Made by a program: the position numbers and the translations under genes | The notes under the pieces: generated by a model | The model's input: the letters and a program-made list of their open reading frames with translations, nothing else | What the model was told of the DNA's origin: nothing | Database searches by the model: none | NCBI GenBank assembly: GCA_903813345.2 | Contig: CAIIXF020000009.1 | Location: 18,067,759 to 18,131,758 of the forward strand | Length of the DNA stretch: 64,000 nucleotides | Source: Owenia fusiformis | Lineage: Eukaryota; Annelida; Polychaeta; Sabellida; Oweniidae | Reading direction: 5' to 3' | Shown here: in pieces, positions 27,379 to 40,019 of the stretch | Layout: every line of letters starts with the position of its first letter | Position numbering within the stretch: position 1 is the stretch's first letter

Positions 27379-29073
27379 CACGAGGGGAAAGAGTACCCGT
27401 GTATATACAACCTACCGCCGAGCAAGACACGCATATACCGCCGAGCAAATGTTTGATAATGTCATCTCGTAGGAAAATGGACAAATAAAGGTAATATAAT
27501 GTCACTAACAATTCCTTTGGATGGTTAGAATTGTTACTAAGATGTTCTAGCAGGCGCAATTCGCCTAGAATTATAGTTGAAATATATTTTTATGTCCAAA
27601 TTAAGAGATAAGGTAAACGTATAATGGTTTTCGATTTGTTTTTCTCATTCATACTCGCTTTAATTGATAATGAGCCATACATAAGACATACTTGGGTCGG
27701 TAAATGGATGTGCATATGCATAATATATTAAGTGTCAAAATATTAGGTGAAAATAGCACTTTTAAACAGCAAAATCTTCACTTAAACTTTGTCCTAAAAG
27801 ATCCGATGTTATCGGACATCGGACCCGATGTGATCGACGAGTAATATTATAAAGATCCGAAAATATCCTGAGTAAAGGATCTCAGAATCCGAACATTACT
27901 TGAGTAAAATCTGTTGAGATTCGATTATATCATCGAGTTTATGACGTGCTGATGAAAAAATAATAAACATACAATCTGCATCATTCATGTGAATCATTTT
28001 GTTGTGAACAATAAATGAAACTGTAAAAAATATGGCTATCACCAGTTACCACTGCACATCGAAACATTGTATTTCAGGTCCTCGGTACAAATGCTTCCAC
28101 TGTAGTTATAAATCACACGAGATGGATGACTTTGTGGTCCACTTCAGTCAGCACCATCCATTACTGAGTATTAAAGTTAATGTGCCTGAGTTAAATGGCA
28201 AGAAATTGATTTACAATGTTTTTGACTATGGTATTGTATTATCAAAGAAAGATCACGGTAATTTTCGTTTCGAGGATATGAAGCGTGTGAAGCTTAACTT
28301 GGAATTCTTCAAGTTGTGTTCTTTGAGTAGAATGGCGCTTGCAATGCAAAATTAAATGTTTTTTGGGTTGCACACTTACCATAGACACATAGGAAATTAT
28401 GGTGATTCAAGTGTAAGCATGAATTCAATGTTTAAAGAACTTTGTCGGAAACAGACGTTGACGTAGAGTGCTGCGGGAATTATATCATATTATATTATAT
28501 CCCGGTGCCAGGAGTATATGATAAATAAAAAGGAATATTTGTGATATCGTCATGATCATTATATGCTCATTCGAAAGCTTACTCACTACCTCATCGGGTT
28601 CTACTCACGGTATAGTCGGAATAGCTCGGTGGTAGATTCGGGTCCTATATAATCGTACTCGTGACATAATCGGGTCTTTCATTTTCAACTTTCACCAGTG
28701 ATTTCAATGATATGCAACGTATGGCAGTGAAATAAATATGATACATTTACACCTATTGTATCTTTGAATCGAATGAAGTAAAGACAGCCATGGTTGTTAC
28801 TTATTCAAGATGTAAATCATCATTCAAATATTTAAAAGTTGAACTTAGCGATTGGATAGTAAACATTGCGCTAAGTACTCATTATTTTGCAAACATGAGT
28901 GCCTGGAACAATAACTTTATTAGTTACACACATTTCTGTTTTTTATCTGTTTCTCATATTGAGAAATTCAAGATATAAACAAAAGTTTATAACTCACCCC
29001 CTACATTTTCAGACATCTTCGGGTCTTTGCTCGGCGGTAGGTTGTATATACACGGGTACTCTTTCCCCTCGTG
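27379..29073. mobile_element. 1.7-kb DNA transposon with 47-bp perfect TIRs
   Basis: Positions 27379-27425 are an exact inverted copy of 29027-29073. The terminal sequence starts CACGAGGGGAAAGAGTACCC. The element is flanked by a 5-bp direct repeat ATTTT (27374-27378 and 29074-29078), the signature of cut-and-paste insertion. The 1695-bp interior holds one plausible ORF (28032-28355, plus strand) and no transposase core. Short inner repeats such as ACCGCCGAGCAA recur just inside the left end. CAC termini with 5-bp duplications are known for the Transib/RAG group, but the rest of the terminus does not match a Transib heptamer that I can confirm, so the superfamily is open. Identical TIRs suggest a recent insertion. 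Confidence 0.88.
28032..28355 (+). CDS. 107-aa zinc-finger protein encoded inside a TIR transposon
   Basis: Intact ORF of 107 codons, roughly central in the 27379-29073 element. Residues 8-13 form a CTSKHC cysteine pair. Residues about 21-43 fit a C2H2 pattern: C-x2-C, twelve residues, then H and a C-terminal HH (CFHCSYKSHEMDDFVVH, then FSQHH). The C-terminal half, from about residue 47, is a mixed strand-and-helix stretch (KVNVPELNGKKLIYNVFDYG) without a motif I can name. In transposons such small N-terminal fingers usually bind element ends and belong to a transposase or an accessory protein (family knowledge). Here it could be the first exon of a lost transposase, an accessory ORF, or a protein that mobilises relatives in trans. 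The GC content resembles the rest of the element. Exact function unknown. Confidence 0.6.
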   Translation: MAITSYHCTSKHCISGPRYKCFHCSYKSHEMDDFVVHFSQHHPLLSIKVNVPELNGKKLIYNVFDYGIVLSKKDHGNFRFEDMKRVKLNLEFFKLCSLSRMALAMQN

Positions 29074-29078
29074 ATTTT

Positions 29079-32011
29079 AAATATAAATTCAGTGTTTATT
29101 AATATATCTAAATCTCACCACTAGGGGGCGTATTGAACAGGTGCCCCATAAAGAGTTTTACTTTCATCTTTATCTAACATTAAAACTCTTATAGTTAGTA
29201 GTTCATTGAGTATATTATGAGATAAATGTGTTGGAGTCCAGTTGAAATGTATAGAAGCACACTACTTCAACTTTAAATGGCCCATATAGTTTCAATACAC
29301 TGACCAGATGTTCGACAGTAAACCTAATCATGGTCTAAATATTTGCCTTTGTCTAGGGACAAAAGGAGCACAAAAGATTTTGATATATGCCCTGAATATT
29401 CACAGAGGGGTGTGGAATGTAGTGATTTTAAGCTGATATTAGCATTAAATGGTGTGCCTTGTTCTACATTAAAGGGAACCACATTGACCACTTGTGGAAA
29501 GGCAAACTGTCTCAATATTGCAAAGATTTCCATGGAGATTTCAACTTGATACTTTGGAGAAGGGTTAATGAGGGGGGAGAGGTTTTGCTAGAAAGATATT
29601 CCATTAATATTAGGATAATAATTATGGGACATTTGTTCAGTGAGTTTTAACACCGTGTCCGAGTATTACAACACTTTTACTGCAATACTAAATAACTCAG
29701 TTTTTCCATGAAATAAGCTAATGTGATTTGTTATAGAAATGTCATGAATTTCCTTTCATGAAATGTAAATATTAATGTTTAATTCACTAATATGTCAAAA
29801 ACAAAATCTATGACATTTCATATTAACCGCAATGGCTCTATTCCAAATATCTAAATGATTAGGTCTTTGTTAATAAGATCTTTGGTTAAAATCAGAGTTC
29901 ATTTAAAACTATCATCTTCATGGTGAGGGGCTTAACAAAGACATTTCCCTTCAATGACAACATGATTTGTGTTGTATTGAATTATACATGCATTCATTTC
30001 TTCTAATTTGTAATTGAATGATTGCGAATGATTCTCCATTCTATGTTAATTCTTTGCAATTTCACATCATTTCTCATGATTTTACAAAAAGTGGAATGTG
30101 AAGTTGTTTTTCCTGTAAGGGTTGTATTGAGAATTGTTTCCATGTTTACGCATCATTTTCTTCATTCATGTGATATTTTTGATATTTTAAACCTTTCAGT
30201 ATATGACCTTTCTCAACTGTTAGAGCCCTGGAGAAGAGGTACAACACCGAGAAACTGTCACATGTCATGATCTTACAAATAGCAAAATATATTTCTGTTT
30301 TCTGATTCAAAACAGAAACTGCTTTGATTTTCCATATATCTAAAATAGTGGATTCTTATACCTGTCAAAATGGGCAACATATCATAATTCTATGTCGAAA
30401 GAAATATGACCTTTTGAAAAAGCATCCAAGAAATGATTGGCATTATACCAGCACGTGCCTGACCATTAAAATACAACAGTACAAAAAATTCACACTTCAA
30501 TTTGTAATAAATCAATTGTAGCATTTAACCCGCAAATGTATGCTATCAGAGGTAATATCTATATCTTCATCATGGGATCTACAATCCAGGCCTATTTAAA
30601 CCTGTTATTAGATGTTTTGTATCAATATTGCTGTCCGCTATTCTATTTAGAAGAGCTCTCATGAATCACAAATAATAACCCCCTTACCACTGATCCTTGT
30701 CGCACGCCTATACTTAACTTGTTTATGATTGCAAACAAATAAAAAACCTAATGACAATTAATTAAGTGGTTTGAAAAGGTGATTTGTATGGATTTGTGAT
30801 TTATCTAATTTTTATCGCTATCCTTGCTACTTAATTCTATTGAAATAGGATCATGAAAATCATCATTTGATGTTAATCTTGAGATGAACACAAACAATTG
30901 AAAAGGACTGGTATAAAGTTAATTTAGTGAGATCAAAGTAATTGTAACAGTCTGTTAAACAAAGAATGCTATTCGTCTTAAGCATAGACCTAAAGAGGCT
31001 AAAATCTCACTAATAGCTTTTCAATTTCTTTGTTGATGGTCTTAAACTTGTAATATAAAAACATATTAGGGACAAGAAAAATATTCGAGAAGTCATAAAA
31101 ACACCTGAAAAATTGTTGTTGATATATCAAGGTCTCTTTGTAATTAATGAAGTAAACGAGAAATAATTGAAGCTTCACGGAAATAACAGCAGATATAATC
31201 CTCAATCTAGCGGAGTATTCATCCACTTTTTATGAGCAATTAACCTGCTCAATAAATTTTATTTCCAATCACGCAAGATTATCACACATATAGACCTTCA
31301 GATTAGCAATTTATAGATGTTTCAAAATACATGTCTATGGCTTCTTATTCCCAATCTACTTTACCTCTAATAAACTAGCAAAATCAGAGAAATCAGTCTC
31401 AGGCATTTTGGCTTTTTGTATATTTAAAAGACTGTTCTAAATGATTGTTTCAAGTTCTTGTGACCCCATCCCTACACACCTCTATGGGTAAAGTAGCTTA
31501 GTGGATAGGAGATGGAGGTCTAGACTTTTGCAATATCATCATTCCCCTTTCTTCAATGGGTCAATCCAAAAAGTAGAAACCATTTTCACAACAAGTTTTT
31601 AATGACTTCATTGAAAGATAAAATTTCCTCTTCTCTGTTTGACATCAAAATTCATCTCGCTCAGTAAAAATATTGTTGTAAATCCATTAGAAATAAATCA
31701 GTCATTCCCCTGGGTGACGTCACATAACGATCTCAGTAATAACAGCTCAATCAACTGGTGTCACATCTCAGACAAAAACAATTTCATGATTTAATCAAAA
31801 GACTTGCAATTTACACAGCACATAATTTTCTTTCAATAAATGGACATATGATTCACTTTTTTTCAAGATAGAAAATTAAATCTAAAGGATTTAATGGATT
31901 ACCTTCATCATGATGCTTTATGATTGTTTTATACTTTTTCAAATAAGTTGCTTCCTGAGATCTTTGTCATGTCAAGTGTTTTCACTACTTTTCTCAAAGT
32001 GTTTGTTTTAA
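29079..32011. other. non-coding stretch, no gene recognised
   Basis: No splice-flanked exon seen. It holds a perfect CRE-type TGACGTCA at 31715 and a tRNA A-box-like TAGCTTAGTGG near 31490 without a matching B box. ORFs of 82 codons or fewer appear to be chance. Confidence 0.4.
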
Positions 32012-32310
32012 TACCTCAAAGTATGTGTGCTACCTTAAAGTATGTGTGCTACCTTAAAGTATGTGTGCTACCTTAAAGTATGTGTGCTACCTTAAAGTAT
32101 GTGTGCTACATTAAAGTATGTGTGCTACCTTAAAGTATGTGTGCTACCTCAAAGTATATGTGCTACATTAAAGTATGTGTGCTACCTCAAAGTATGTGTG
32201 CTACCTCAAAGTATATGTGCTACCTTAAAGTATGTGTGCTAGCTTAAAGTATATGTGCTACCTTAAAGTATGTGTGCTACCTTAAAGTATGTGTGCTACC
32301 TTAAAGTATA
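32012..32310. repeat. 19-bp minisatellite
   Basis: About 15.7 tandem units of TACCTTAAAGTATGTGTGC with T/C and G/A variants. The period is not a multiple of three and there is no coding frame. Confidence 0.96.
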
Positions 32311-35220
32311 GAAATGAGCTTGCATCATCTTTCGTCTCTTGGAACAATGAAAACAATGAAGTAGGACATGAAATTGATCTCACTAAGGAAAGAAGTTTTA
32401 TCTATCCAACTGCCTTATGTGCATATAAACTAATACAACAAGAATCCCATTCTTCATTAAAATAGTGATACATACTCAAATAACTCCAAACCCTACCAAT
32501 AGGGAGAAGCACTGAGAAGGGTCTGTAAACCAAATAATTAATAATATCAAACGATTTTTAAATCTCAGCTTGAAAATCTTTTTATGATATTACCTATAAG
32601 TACACTATTTGCACATGAACTTCAAAGGATTCTATAATCAAAGTATACAGAGCTTTACACTAGGAGAATCCATGAATTAGTAATAAAAAGATCAATGTTT
32701 CAAATGTCAATGATTCACTTTAAGAGAATATTAGAGCTGCTAGATTACTCAAATGTCAAGTTAGTAGAAGAGACTCCCTATTGCTACGCATTCCTGGATT
32801 CTGTGAATGCGGAGCATTTACTTTTCAACAAAGTTGACAATCTTCTGAAAAACAAAATAGTTTGATTTTTCGAATAGACACAGTGTAGTCTGTGAAAGTA
32901 TGTATAAGTTGTATCTGTTAAAACCATTAAACATGCCTTGGTAAATGAAAAAGACTGATATGGGCACTACTATTTTTTAAAATCATTCCTTGTCAGATTG
33001 ATTACTGATAAAAGGAATGATGTAAATTTTTGTGACCACAGAATAGTTTGGATTCCTAATGAATATGAACTGATGAATGGAACTATGGTACATGTAGTTC
33101 TCAATGAATTTATGAGGAGTATCTTACACAGTAACTTAAACATTATCACATATTAAATGAGTACAATCTGATTAATATATTAGTAAGTGATTAATACATT
33201 GGTCTATTAAATCTGTGTTCATATGTAATCAATGCAAGTTGACTTGTGTTTTATATGTTCTCTTGCATTGTGGACCAATAAAGCATATCCTATTTGCTAC
33301 ACTAATCAATATATCAAGAGGAAAATGACATTGCTATGGCAATATTAAAGACTTCTAAGCTGAAGCATTGGATCTCTGTCACTGTTTTCCCCTTACAGAT
33401 ATTTTCATGAAAATACATGAAAAACAAATGTATAATCACAAAATTGGAAAACAAGTGATGGAATAAGAATGAGCTTATTGTCTTAACCATGAAAATGGCA
33501 TTGCTGTTTATTTTATGAAAGGCAATGTAGAATATAATGGCTGTGGTAAATTATTTGAAAAGGTGTAGAAAATATCCAGTAATTGATGTGTTTAATTTAC
33601 GAAAGCTATTGCAGTATAATACTCTATTATAGAATGTTCTAATCTTTACTTCCCGCAATCAAAATAACTAAAGTTGTCCTTTTTTACTCTATTTATTTCT
33701 TTACATTGTCCCAGTAGCCATATTGCTCCTCAAAAATATTGCTAATTACAATTTTTAACTGTTTTTCAGAAAAGTGATTTCATAAAAGACGATTTCAGTG
33801 CCTTTATTAAAATATTATCACTGGTTAGAGGACAAACCTTTCTCTCACCTCCCCTCATTGCACTTGGATCCTTTATGTATGTTTTAATCTTGAAGATGAA
33901 TTCATTTGGGAATCTCCCAAATAGCACTGGTTATTCTTTACATATTTTCAACTGAATCGTTCTCTTTCTGTAAAAGGAACTCAGCAAACATTTGATAATA
34001 TGATGCATTTAGCAGTTACAGGCCAATTTAGAAATAAATATAAAGCACTGCACCATACAAATGTTAAGTATATGAGAATTATGAAAATTAACTCATGCAC
34101 CACCATTATCATTTGATTAAGTGTTAAACTAACGACTATTTACATTTAATTCTTGCTCTTTTTGATCGATCTATCATGTTACAAACAAACTCAATTTGTG
34201 GAGACACAATGACTTGCATATTATATCTGCTGAAAAATCTATGCTGTAAATTACATCAATTATTAATGAATCAATAAACAAAGTACTATAGACATAGTCT
34301 GTTTATATATGTCACACTACAATTTCAAATAAGTAACATACAAATTAATGTGGAACATGACCTCTATTCTATGTATCATGATTTTACCATACTTTGGAAC
34401 CGTTACCTCCGCGTTACCTGTGGCACAACATCTGTGCTTTGGTTTTATTTACAATGCTTATTAATACAGTGCTGCTCTCTTTTAATAAATAATTCTGTGA
34501 AAATGAATATTATACAGTCTAAAAGCTATAACTCTCATCTGAAATAACCCTAAAATATTTATGAAGTGTAAATCCTTCTTTTCTCTAATTATCGAACCTC
34601 ATTCATGTTGAAAGTGAAAATTGGATTCTTTTTAAAATTTAAAAAGTGTGGGTAGATTTTTCAAGCTGGAACTTCTAATACCGCTTACAAGGTAAATAAA
34701 GAATTACTTCCACCGTTAATATTTTCAGAAAGGTGTATGTCCAAATCTAATGACTGCGGAAGTCACATATTATGAATTTAAACTATTTCAGATTTATTCA
34801 GGATGAGATTACAGGTATTGGTCCTAATAATAAATATCTTCCTATCTTATATTGATGGAAGATAGAATAGTGTAAGTATAATAGATTGATCCAATGCTTT
34901 CTATTTGATGTATCATCTCCTTAAGCCTGCTCCTGTTTCCGCAACAATCACCCTTGAGTACAATTTTCATTTATTTTTGAATACAGATTATACATATCCT
35001 TTTACAGGATAATCAAAAAATAAAAATACACTTAGTTGAAATTATGCTCACAATGTTTTTTTAATTACATTTATTCAAATTGATTGAAACTACATGTATT
35101 TACCAATAAGGCATATTTTGGCAAGAAGCTTGGATGATTTCAGAGAATGTCTCACTATTGCATCCCGATACGTCTGCTAGCATGAACTGATGCATTATGG
35201 GAAATAAAATGACTACTTAC
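32311..35220. other. intronic stretch of the ZMIZ gene, nothing else recognised
   Basis: AT-rich sequence downstream (minus strand) of the last ZMIZ exon found. I looked for the next conserved ZMIZ segment (in vertebrates it continues with a W-C-E-E-type helix and a leucine run) and did not see it here. Confidence 0.45.
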
Positions 35221-35326
35221 CAGCTGACTTGGAAGTGAATTTGTCTCTGTGGGCAGCACATACTGCAAGCAATCTATAGCCAAGTTCAAGGTCATACCCC
35301 GGTTGAGACGCAACTCGACTGACTAC
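35221..35326 (-). CDS. ZMIZ1/2 orthologue, third coding exon
   Basis: Minus-strand exon of 106 bp: acceptor TTTTTTCAG before 35326, donor GCTG|GTAAG after 35221. It starts in phase 0 and ends in phase 1. It encodes [20 protein letters not shown] followed by [15 protein letters not shown], which closely matches the N-terminal domain of vertebrate ZMIZ1/ZMIZ2 as I remember it. ZMIZ proteins are PIAS-like nuclear co-activators with an SP-RING (MIZ) finger. Their N-terminal helical, TPR-like domain binds partners such as Notch1 in vertebrates. The next exon is not found to the left, so the following intron is probably longer than 35 kb or the exon lies outside the window. Confidence 0.92.
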
Positions 35327-36720
35327 CTGAAAAAATTAAAGAAACGATGGTTGCGTATAAGAAGCTGTTTATTTAATTTTAGATGTCAAGAAAGAATATA
35401 ATTCATCTGAGGAAAGAGAAGAATGTCACTCAACAGAGGAAAGGGTTTGGCCCACAGTCTCCTTACCCCCAAATCTGTATCAAATCTCACAAACCAGGAG
35501 GAACATATATGGGGTATAGGGTATGTTTAAGAAGTAGAACACCTCAAGATTCAATTGACACAATACGATGATGTAAGACGATTGATACTTGTCTTGGAAT
35601 ATTGTTCTGTTTAAAAACAAACAAGATTACGGATGTTATAAATCAATATGCCGTAAGATTAATAGCAAAACGCAAGTAAAAGTACTTATTAAATCAAATT
35701 ATCTGATTTAACTTAGAGAGTGTCTTCTAGGAAGGGACAATTGATTTATTATATATCTTAAAATGATCAATTATAAATTATAGCCTCACAATTTCATTTC
35801 ACCCCCTTGATTCATAGACCAATGGACCGTACTGACTATAAATGCAATAATCCATTATTGAATAAAAACCTTACTTATGCGGGTTAATTTATAGATTAAT
35901 ATATCACCATTAATAACCACTTAGAAATGCAGCCATGTATTAGGTAATAATGCCTTATCAGGGCATCTTATTCCCCCTTTACACCAGAAGAATTAATTTG
36001 TTAGTGGTTTTATGATAGAATAAACGTGAAAGGATTTCTTAAAAATACTTAAGATAAAATGTCTAGCGTCTTACAGGCATAAGAGAATGTTATACAGCTA
36101 TTTTTCTTCTATATCGTAATTATTATTACTCTATTAAGGTACGTTCACACCAATGGCGAATGCCACGCTTTAAATCGGCGAGCAAAGCGCCGTCATTTTT
36201 GTCATTTTTCTTCATACCAACGGCGCTTTGATGGCGCTTTAGAGCGGCTTGTAAAGCGGCACCAAAGCGTAACAAAGTTTGATTAAAGCGTCGGGGTCGT
36301 AATAGGTCGTAGAAAAGCTCAGAGTAAAACGGGATATTCGGCAAGAGCGCCAAAAAATTTTAAACTCTTAAAAAATTTTGGGCGCTCTGTTACGAATCGA
36401 TTAAGCGCCGAGAGCGTATCAAAGCTTAACAAACCGTAACAAAGCTCAGAAAAACTTGATCCAAAGCGTAGGAAAGCTTAACATAGCTCTAAAAGGTTCC
36501 TCACGCTTTGATCCCGCTTTGATCAGGCTTTGTTACGCTTGAAATCACGCTTTGAAAAGCTTTGATAAGCATTATTACGCTTTGATGCGATTATGACGCT
36601 TTAAATCAGGCTCTGATATGATTGCAAAACTCTGTTGTGCATTGTTACGCTCTGTTAAGCTCTGTCACGCATTGGAAAATGTCGAGATCGCCGATTCCAT
36701 GCCGCTTTTGATCCAATGAC

Positions 36721-36728
36721 TATATAAA
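36721..36728 (+). promoter_or_regulatory. TATA box inside the foldback element
   Basis: TATATAAA, with CCAAT about 10 bases upstream (36713-36717) and an ATG 55 bases downstream. The spacing fits a TSS near 36750 and a short leader. It lies in the single-copy core between the inverted arms. Confidence 0.5.
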
Positions 36729-36775
36729 GATGCAGTAGATCCATAAAACCATTGCATCTTTGACTCGAGAACACG

Positions 36776-36889
36776 ATGGCAGAACAACGAGATCCAGAAA
36801 TTCCAGATGGACCAGAGCATGACCTATCTGAAGAAGACATGACGTTTGTCGCACGGCGTGATATAGCGTGTGAAAACTTTCAAGCGTAA
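36776..36889 (+). CDS. 37-codon ORF downstream of the foldback TATA box
   Basis: ATG at 36776 to TAA at 36887-36889 encodes 37 residues: MAEQRDPEIPDGPEHDLSEE, then DMTFVARRDIACENFQA. The peptide is acidic and proline-containing, like the disordered start of a larger protein, and then runs into arm-type repeat sequence (CAAGCGTAACAAAGC) where the stop arises. It could be the truncated N-terminus of the element's own transposase or a captured 5' end of a host gene with its promoter. No domain is recognisable and no splice donor is obvious before the stop. Confidence 0.4.
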   Translation: MAEQRDPEIPDGPEHDLSEEDMTFVARRDIACENFQA

Positions 36890-39800
36890 CAAAGCCTAGC
36901 AAAGCGTTTCAATCCTTGATTAAAGCGTCTCAATTCGTTGGAAAGCTTGAGAGTCCCTCAGGAAAGTGTAACAAAGAGTGTCAGATATTGATGAAAGCGT
37001 CTGACCTCGTGTCAGATCTTCATGCCAGATCGTAGCAAATCTTGAGACATCTTAACGAAGCGTGTCAAGTGGTAACAGACCGTGAATAGACTGGGGTCCC
37101 CGCTTTGAACCAAGCTGTGTTAAGCTTTCCTACGCTTTGAGTCAAGCTTTGTTGAGCTTTGTTACGGTTTGTTAAGCTTTGATACGCTCTCGGCGCTTCA
37201 ATCAATTCGTAACAGAGCGCCCAAAATTTTTAAACAGTTTAACATTTTTTGGCGCTCTTGCCGAATATCCCGCTTTACTCCGAATTTTTCTACGACCTAT
37301 TACGATCCCGACGCTTTAATCAAGCTTTGTTACGCTTTGGTGCCGCTTTACAATCCGCTTTAAAGCGCCATCAAAGCGCCGTTGGTGCGAACGCTTAAAC
37401 AGTTTAAATTTTTTAGCGCTCTTGCCGAATATCCCGCTTTACTCCCGAGCTTTTCTACGACCTATTACGACCCCGACGCTTTAATTAAGCTTTGTTACGC
37501 TTTGGTGCCGCTTTACAAGCCGCTTTAAAGCGCCATCAAAGCGCCGTTGGTGTGAACGTACCATTACACAACATCACAAATTATATCAACATTAATAATA
37601 TGTCAATATGCTCTTTCAGCAAAGTTCTGACATATTCTGCAGCTTCCCCTGTGTTTTGTGAATGATAGATCAAGCAAGATGATGCCACTGCAGAATCACT
37701 TAAACAAGAGATGCACTTAAGATGAGATTGCTAGAGAGGTATATTCATAAAACAAGAATGGCCTAAAGGAAGGATAATATACAGAATTGTTACACCTTTT
37801 GTGTAAAAAAGAGGGCATTTGTATGGTAAAACCTGTGTAAGATGTACAATACCATACATTATCTTATATTACAATACGATATGTGCATAATATGTTGCAA
37901 TATAATATGTTCATATATTACAAAATTATGTCTACTTACAACTTATTAGAAAGTAAGTTGATAATATATAAGTATACCATGAATTTATACTACTATTCAG
38001 TATAACGTTACTCTGAGGATACTTAAACTCTGACTAGAATTCTCAATTTAACTGATTTAATGATCTTACCGAGTCTAAAAGTAGCTGTCAGTTTGAATAT
38101 GAAGTAAAAGTCAGTGCTTATAAAGCCAGAAATACAGTGGTTTATTTCTGATGTGGGAGGGGGCTGAATTTGGGGGTCAACATAATCTGATCAAAGTATT
38201 ATCTCTAATTCAAAGTGTACATGAAGCTCTCTTTCAAAGGTTTGAAATCAAGCTCTTAAAACGGTTATAATAGTAGACTGACTTCTATAAGTAAGATTGT
38301 GAACAGCTAAAGATTCACAGGTAGACAACATGAGATCATCTCAAAAATAACAATAAAACTAAAACCCCAGCATCTTAAATAAGAAGGACTAATCAGAAAA
38401 CGAACAAAGTAATATATTTACTACTAATCCATTTGAATGACATATTGATAAAGATTTTCAGATTCTAAGCATTGCAGGGATGGATATGGTATCTTAACCC
38501 TGTTACTTAACAATCCAACTGATACTGAGATGAGATGGTCCCTGATAGTTCTGACATATTCAACAACTGGTTAATTTGTGTTCACCATGGAGATTATATG
38601 CCTACCTAGTAACTAATCTCTGATATATACCAAGTTTGAAGTCTGCATTCCTTGGAACAACTACACTGTAGTGTACTGTATATCACTCACTAGTAGAACA
38701 TATCTATCGGAAGAGAGATGGGGTTCTAGGCCCCAATGCCAATAGTATACAGTATTTGTAATTTGCTTGTCTGGTGATCTGAGCATTACTAAGTCCCAGA
38801 AGTCATCTACCTTGAAAATAAGCATTTTGTACAATTTCTGTTTTTTTAAGTTCTCAGAGAAAGAGTGTTGCATTTACACCTAATCCAACCCCTGGTGATG
38901 GACATGGGCTTTGAATATAAGATAAGGTAATAGACCAATGGCTTAGAAAAGATTTCTTACAATCATTCAAAAACTGTAACAATTGTTACAGAAATCAAAC
39001 CACAGATGCCATACTTTGAGCACCAGTCACAAAAGATTATGACCATAACAATACATCAACAGTTTTTGGTTTTCATATGTAAAACTATCTTCATAGATGG
39101 TAAATCAGAAAGGCATCATAGATCCCAGAGAATTTTGAGCAAATTGACTATCTGTGTGTTTTGTTGTTTCTACAACACTTCTGTATATCATCCTAATCTG
39201 GTAGAAGTTCCCCTTTCATAGCAAATCTCAGTTGTGTTATGCTTGATGGAATTCACAACTAACAAGAAACAACAGAGGATTTGCAAAGTGTCATATAGTT
39301 TTTTCATATTTCAGGCAGTTTTTTAGAAAAAATGCCTAATTTTTGCACTAAATAGAAACTTGAAAGGAATTCATAAGAAGGGAACTCAAAATTATTTCTT
39401 CAAGATGTTTACTCATAGACACATTCCTGGCCACGTTAAAATTCCACTAGGCCCAGAACCTGAATATAGAAATTGAAGAAATATTATGAGAATCTGATCT
39501 TTCCTGGTAGAGTATCTAAAATTAGAGAAGGTATAGATACCAAACTCTCGGTCTATCACACTTAATCATATTAGGTCTAAACCTGAATGCAGGTAAATAC
39601 CCTGTGAAATAGTCTAGATTGTTCTATAACATTTGGCTTGAGTATATTCCAATCTGATTTCATGGAGTTCATTTGATTTCTTAGCTAATTACAGTAAACG
39701 GCTACCACCTTGTTAGAATGAAGCCAGCGATTAAATGAAATACTACGTTAAATTCAATTCCACTTGTTTCAGCCCATATACATTCAACAATTCCCTATAC

Positions 39801-40019
39801 CTGGTGTGTGTGATGAAACAGTCAAACTTTATCAAATACAATTCAAATATGAGTCATTATCATAACTATAATATTGAACAAAGTTCAATTTAAAAGATTA
39901 AAATAAAAAAGGATACAAAACTACTCTCAGATATCTGCATATCAATTTTATCTCAAAATATTGGAATGTAATATATAGATTTTGCCATTCACAAAACTGA
40001 CCTTACTTAAATATAATTC

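Larger units (their letters stand above)
36138..37562. mobile_element. 1.4-kb foldback element with long inverted arms
   Basis: The outer ends are GGTACGTTCACACCAATGGC at 36138 and its near-exact reverse complement ending at 37562. Imperfect inverted arms of about 360-450 bp continue inward, built of AAAGCGTAACAAAG-type words (left) and CTTTGTTACGCTTT-type words (right). Both arms contain a GGCGCTCTTGCCGAATATCC-like block in opposite orientation. The right arm carries a roughly 165-bp module twice (37230-37394 and 37395-37562). TTA lies at 36134-36136 and 37564-37566. A TTA target duplication would fit PIF/Harbinger, but the last bases do not pair perfectly, so this stays an inference. The core (about 36500-37110) holds a TATA box and a short ORF. 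Confidence 0.85.

Noticed and set aside
21385-31535. tRNA A-box-like words near 21390, 22500 and 31490
   Set aside because: No convincing B box at the right distance and no cloverleaf; at most old SINE fragments.
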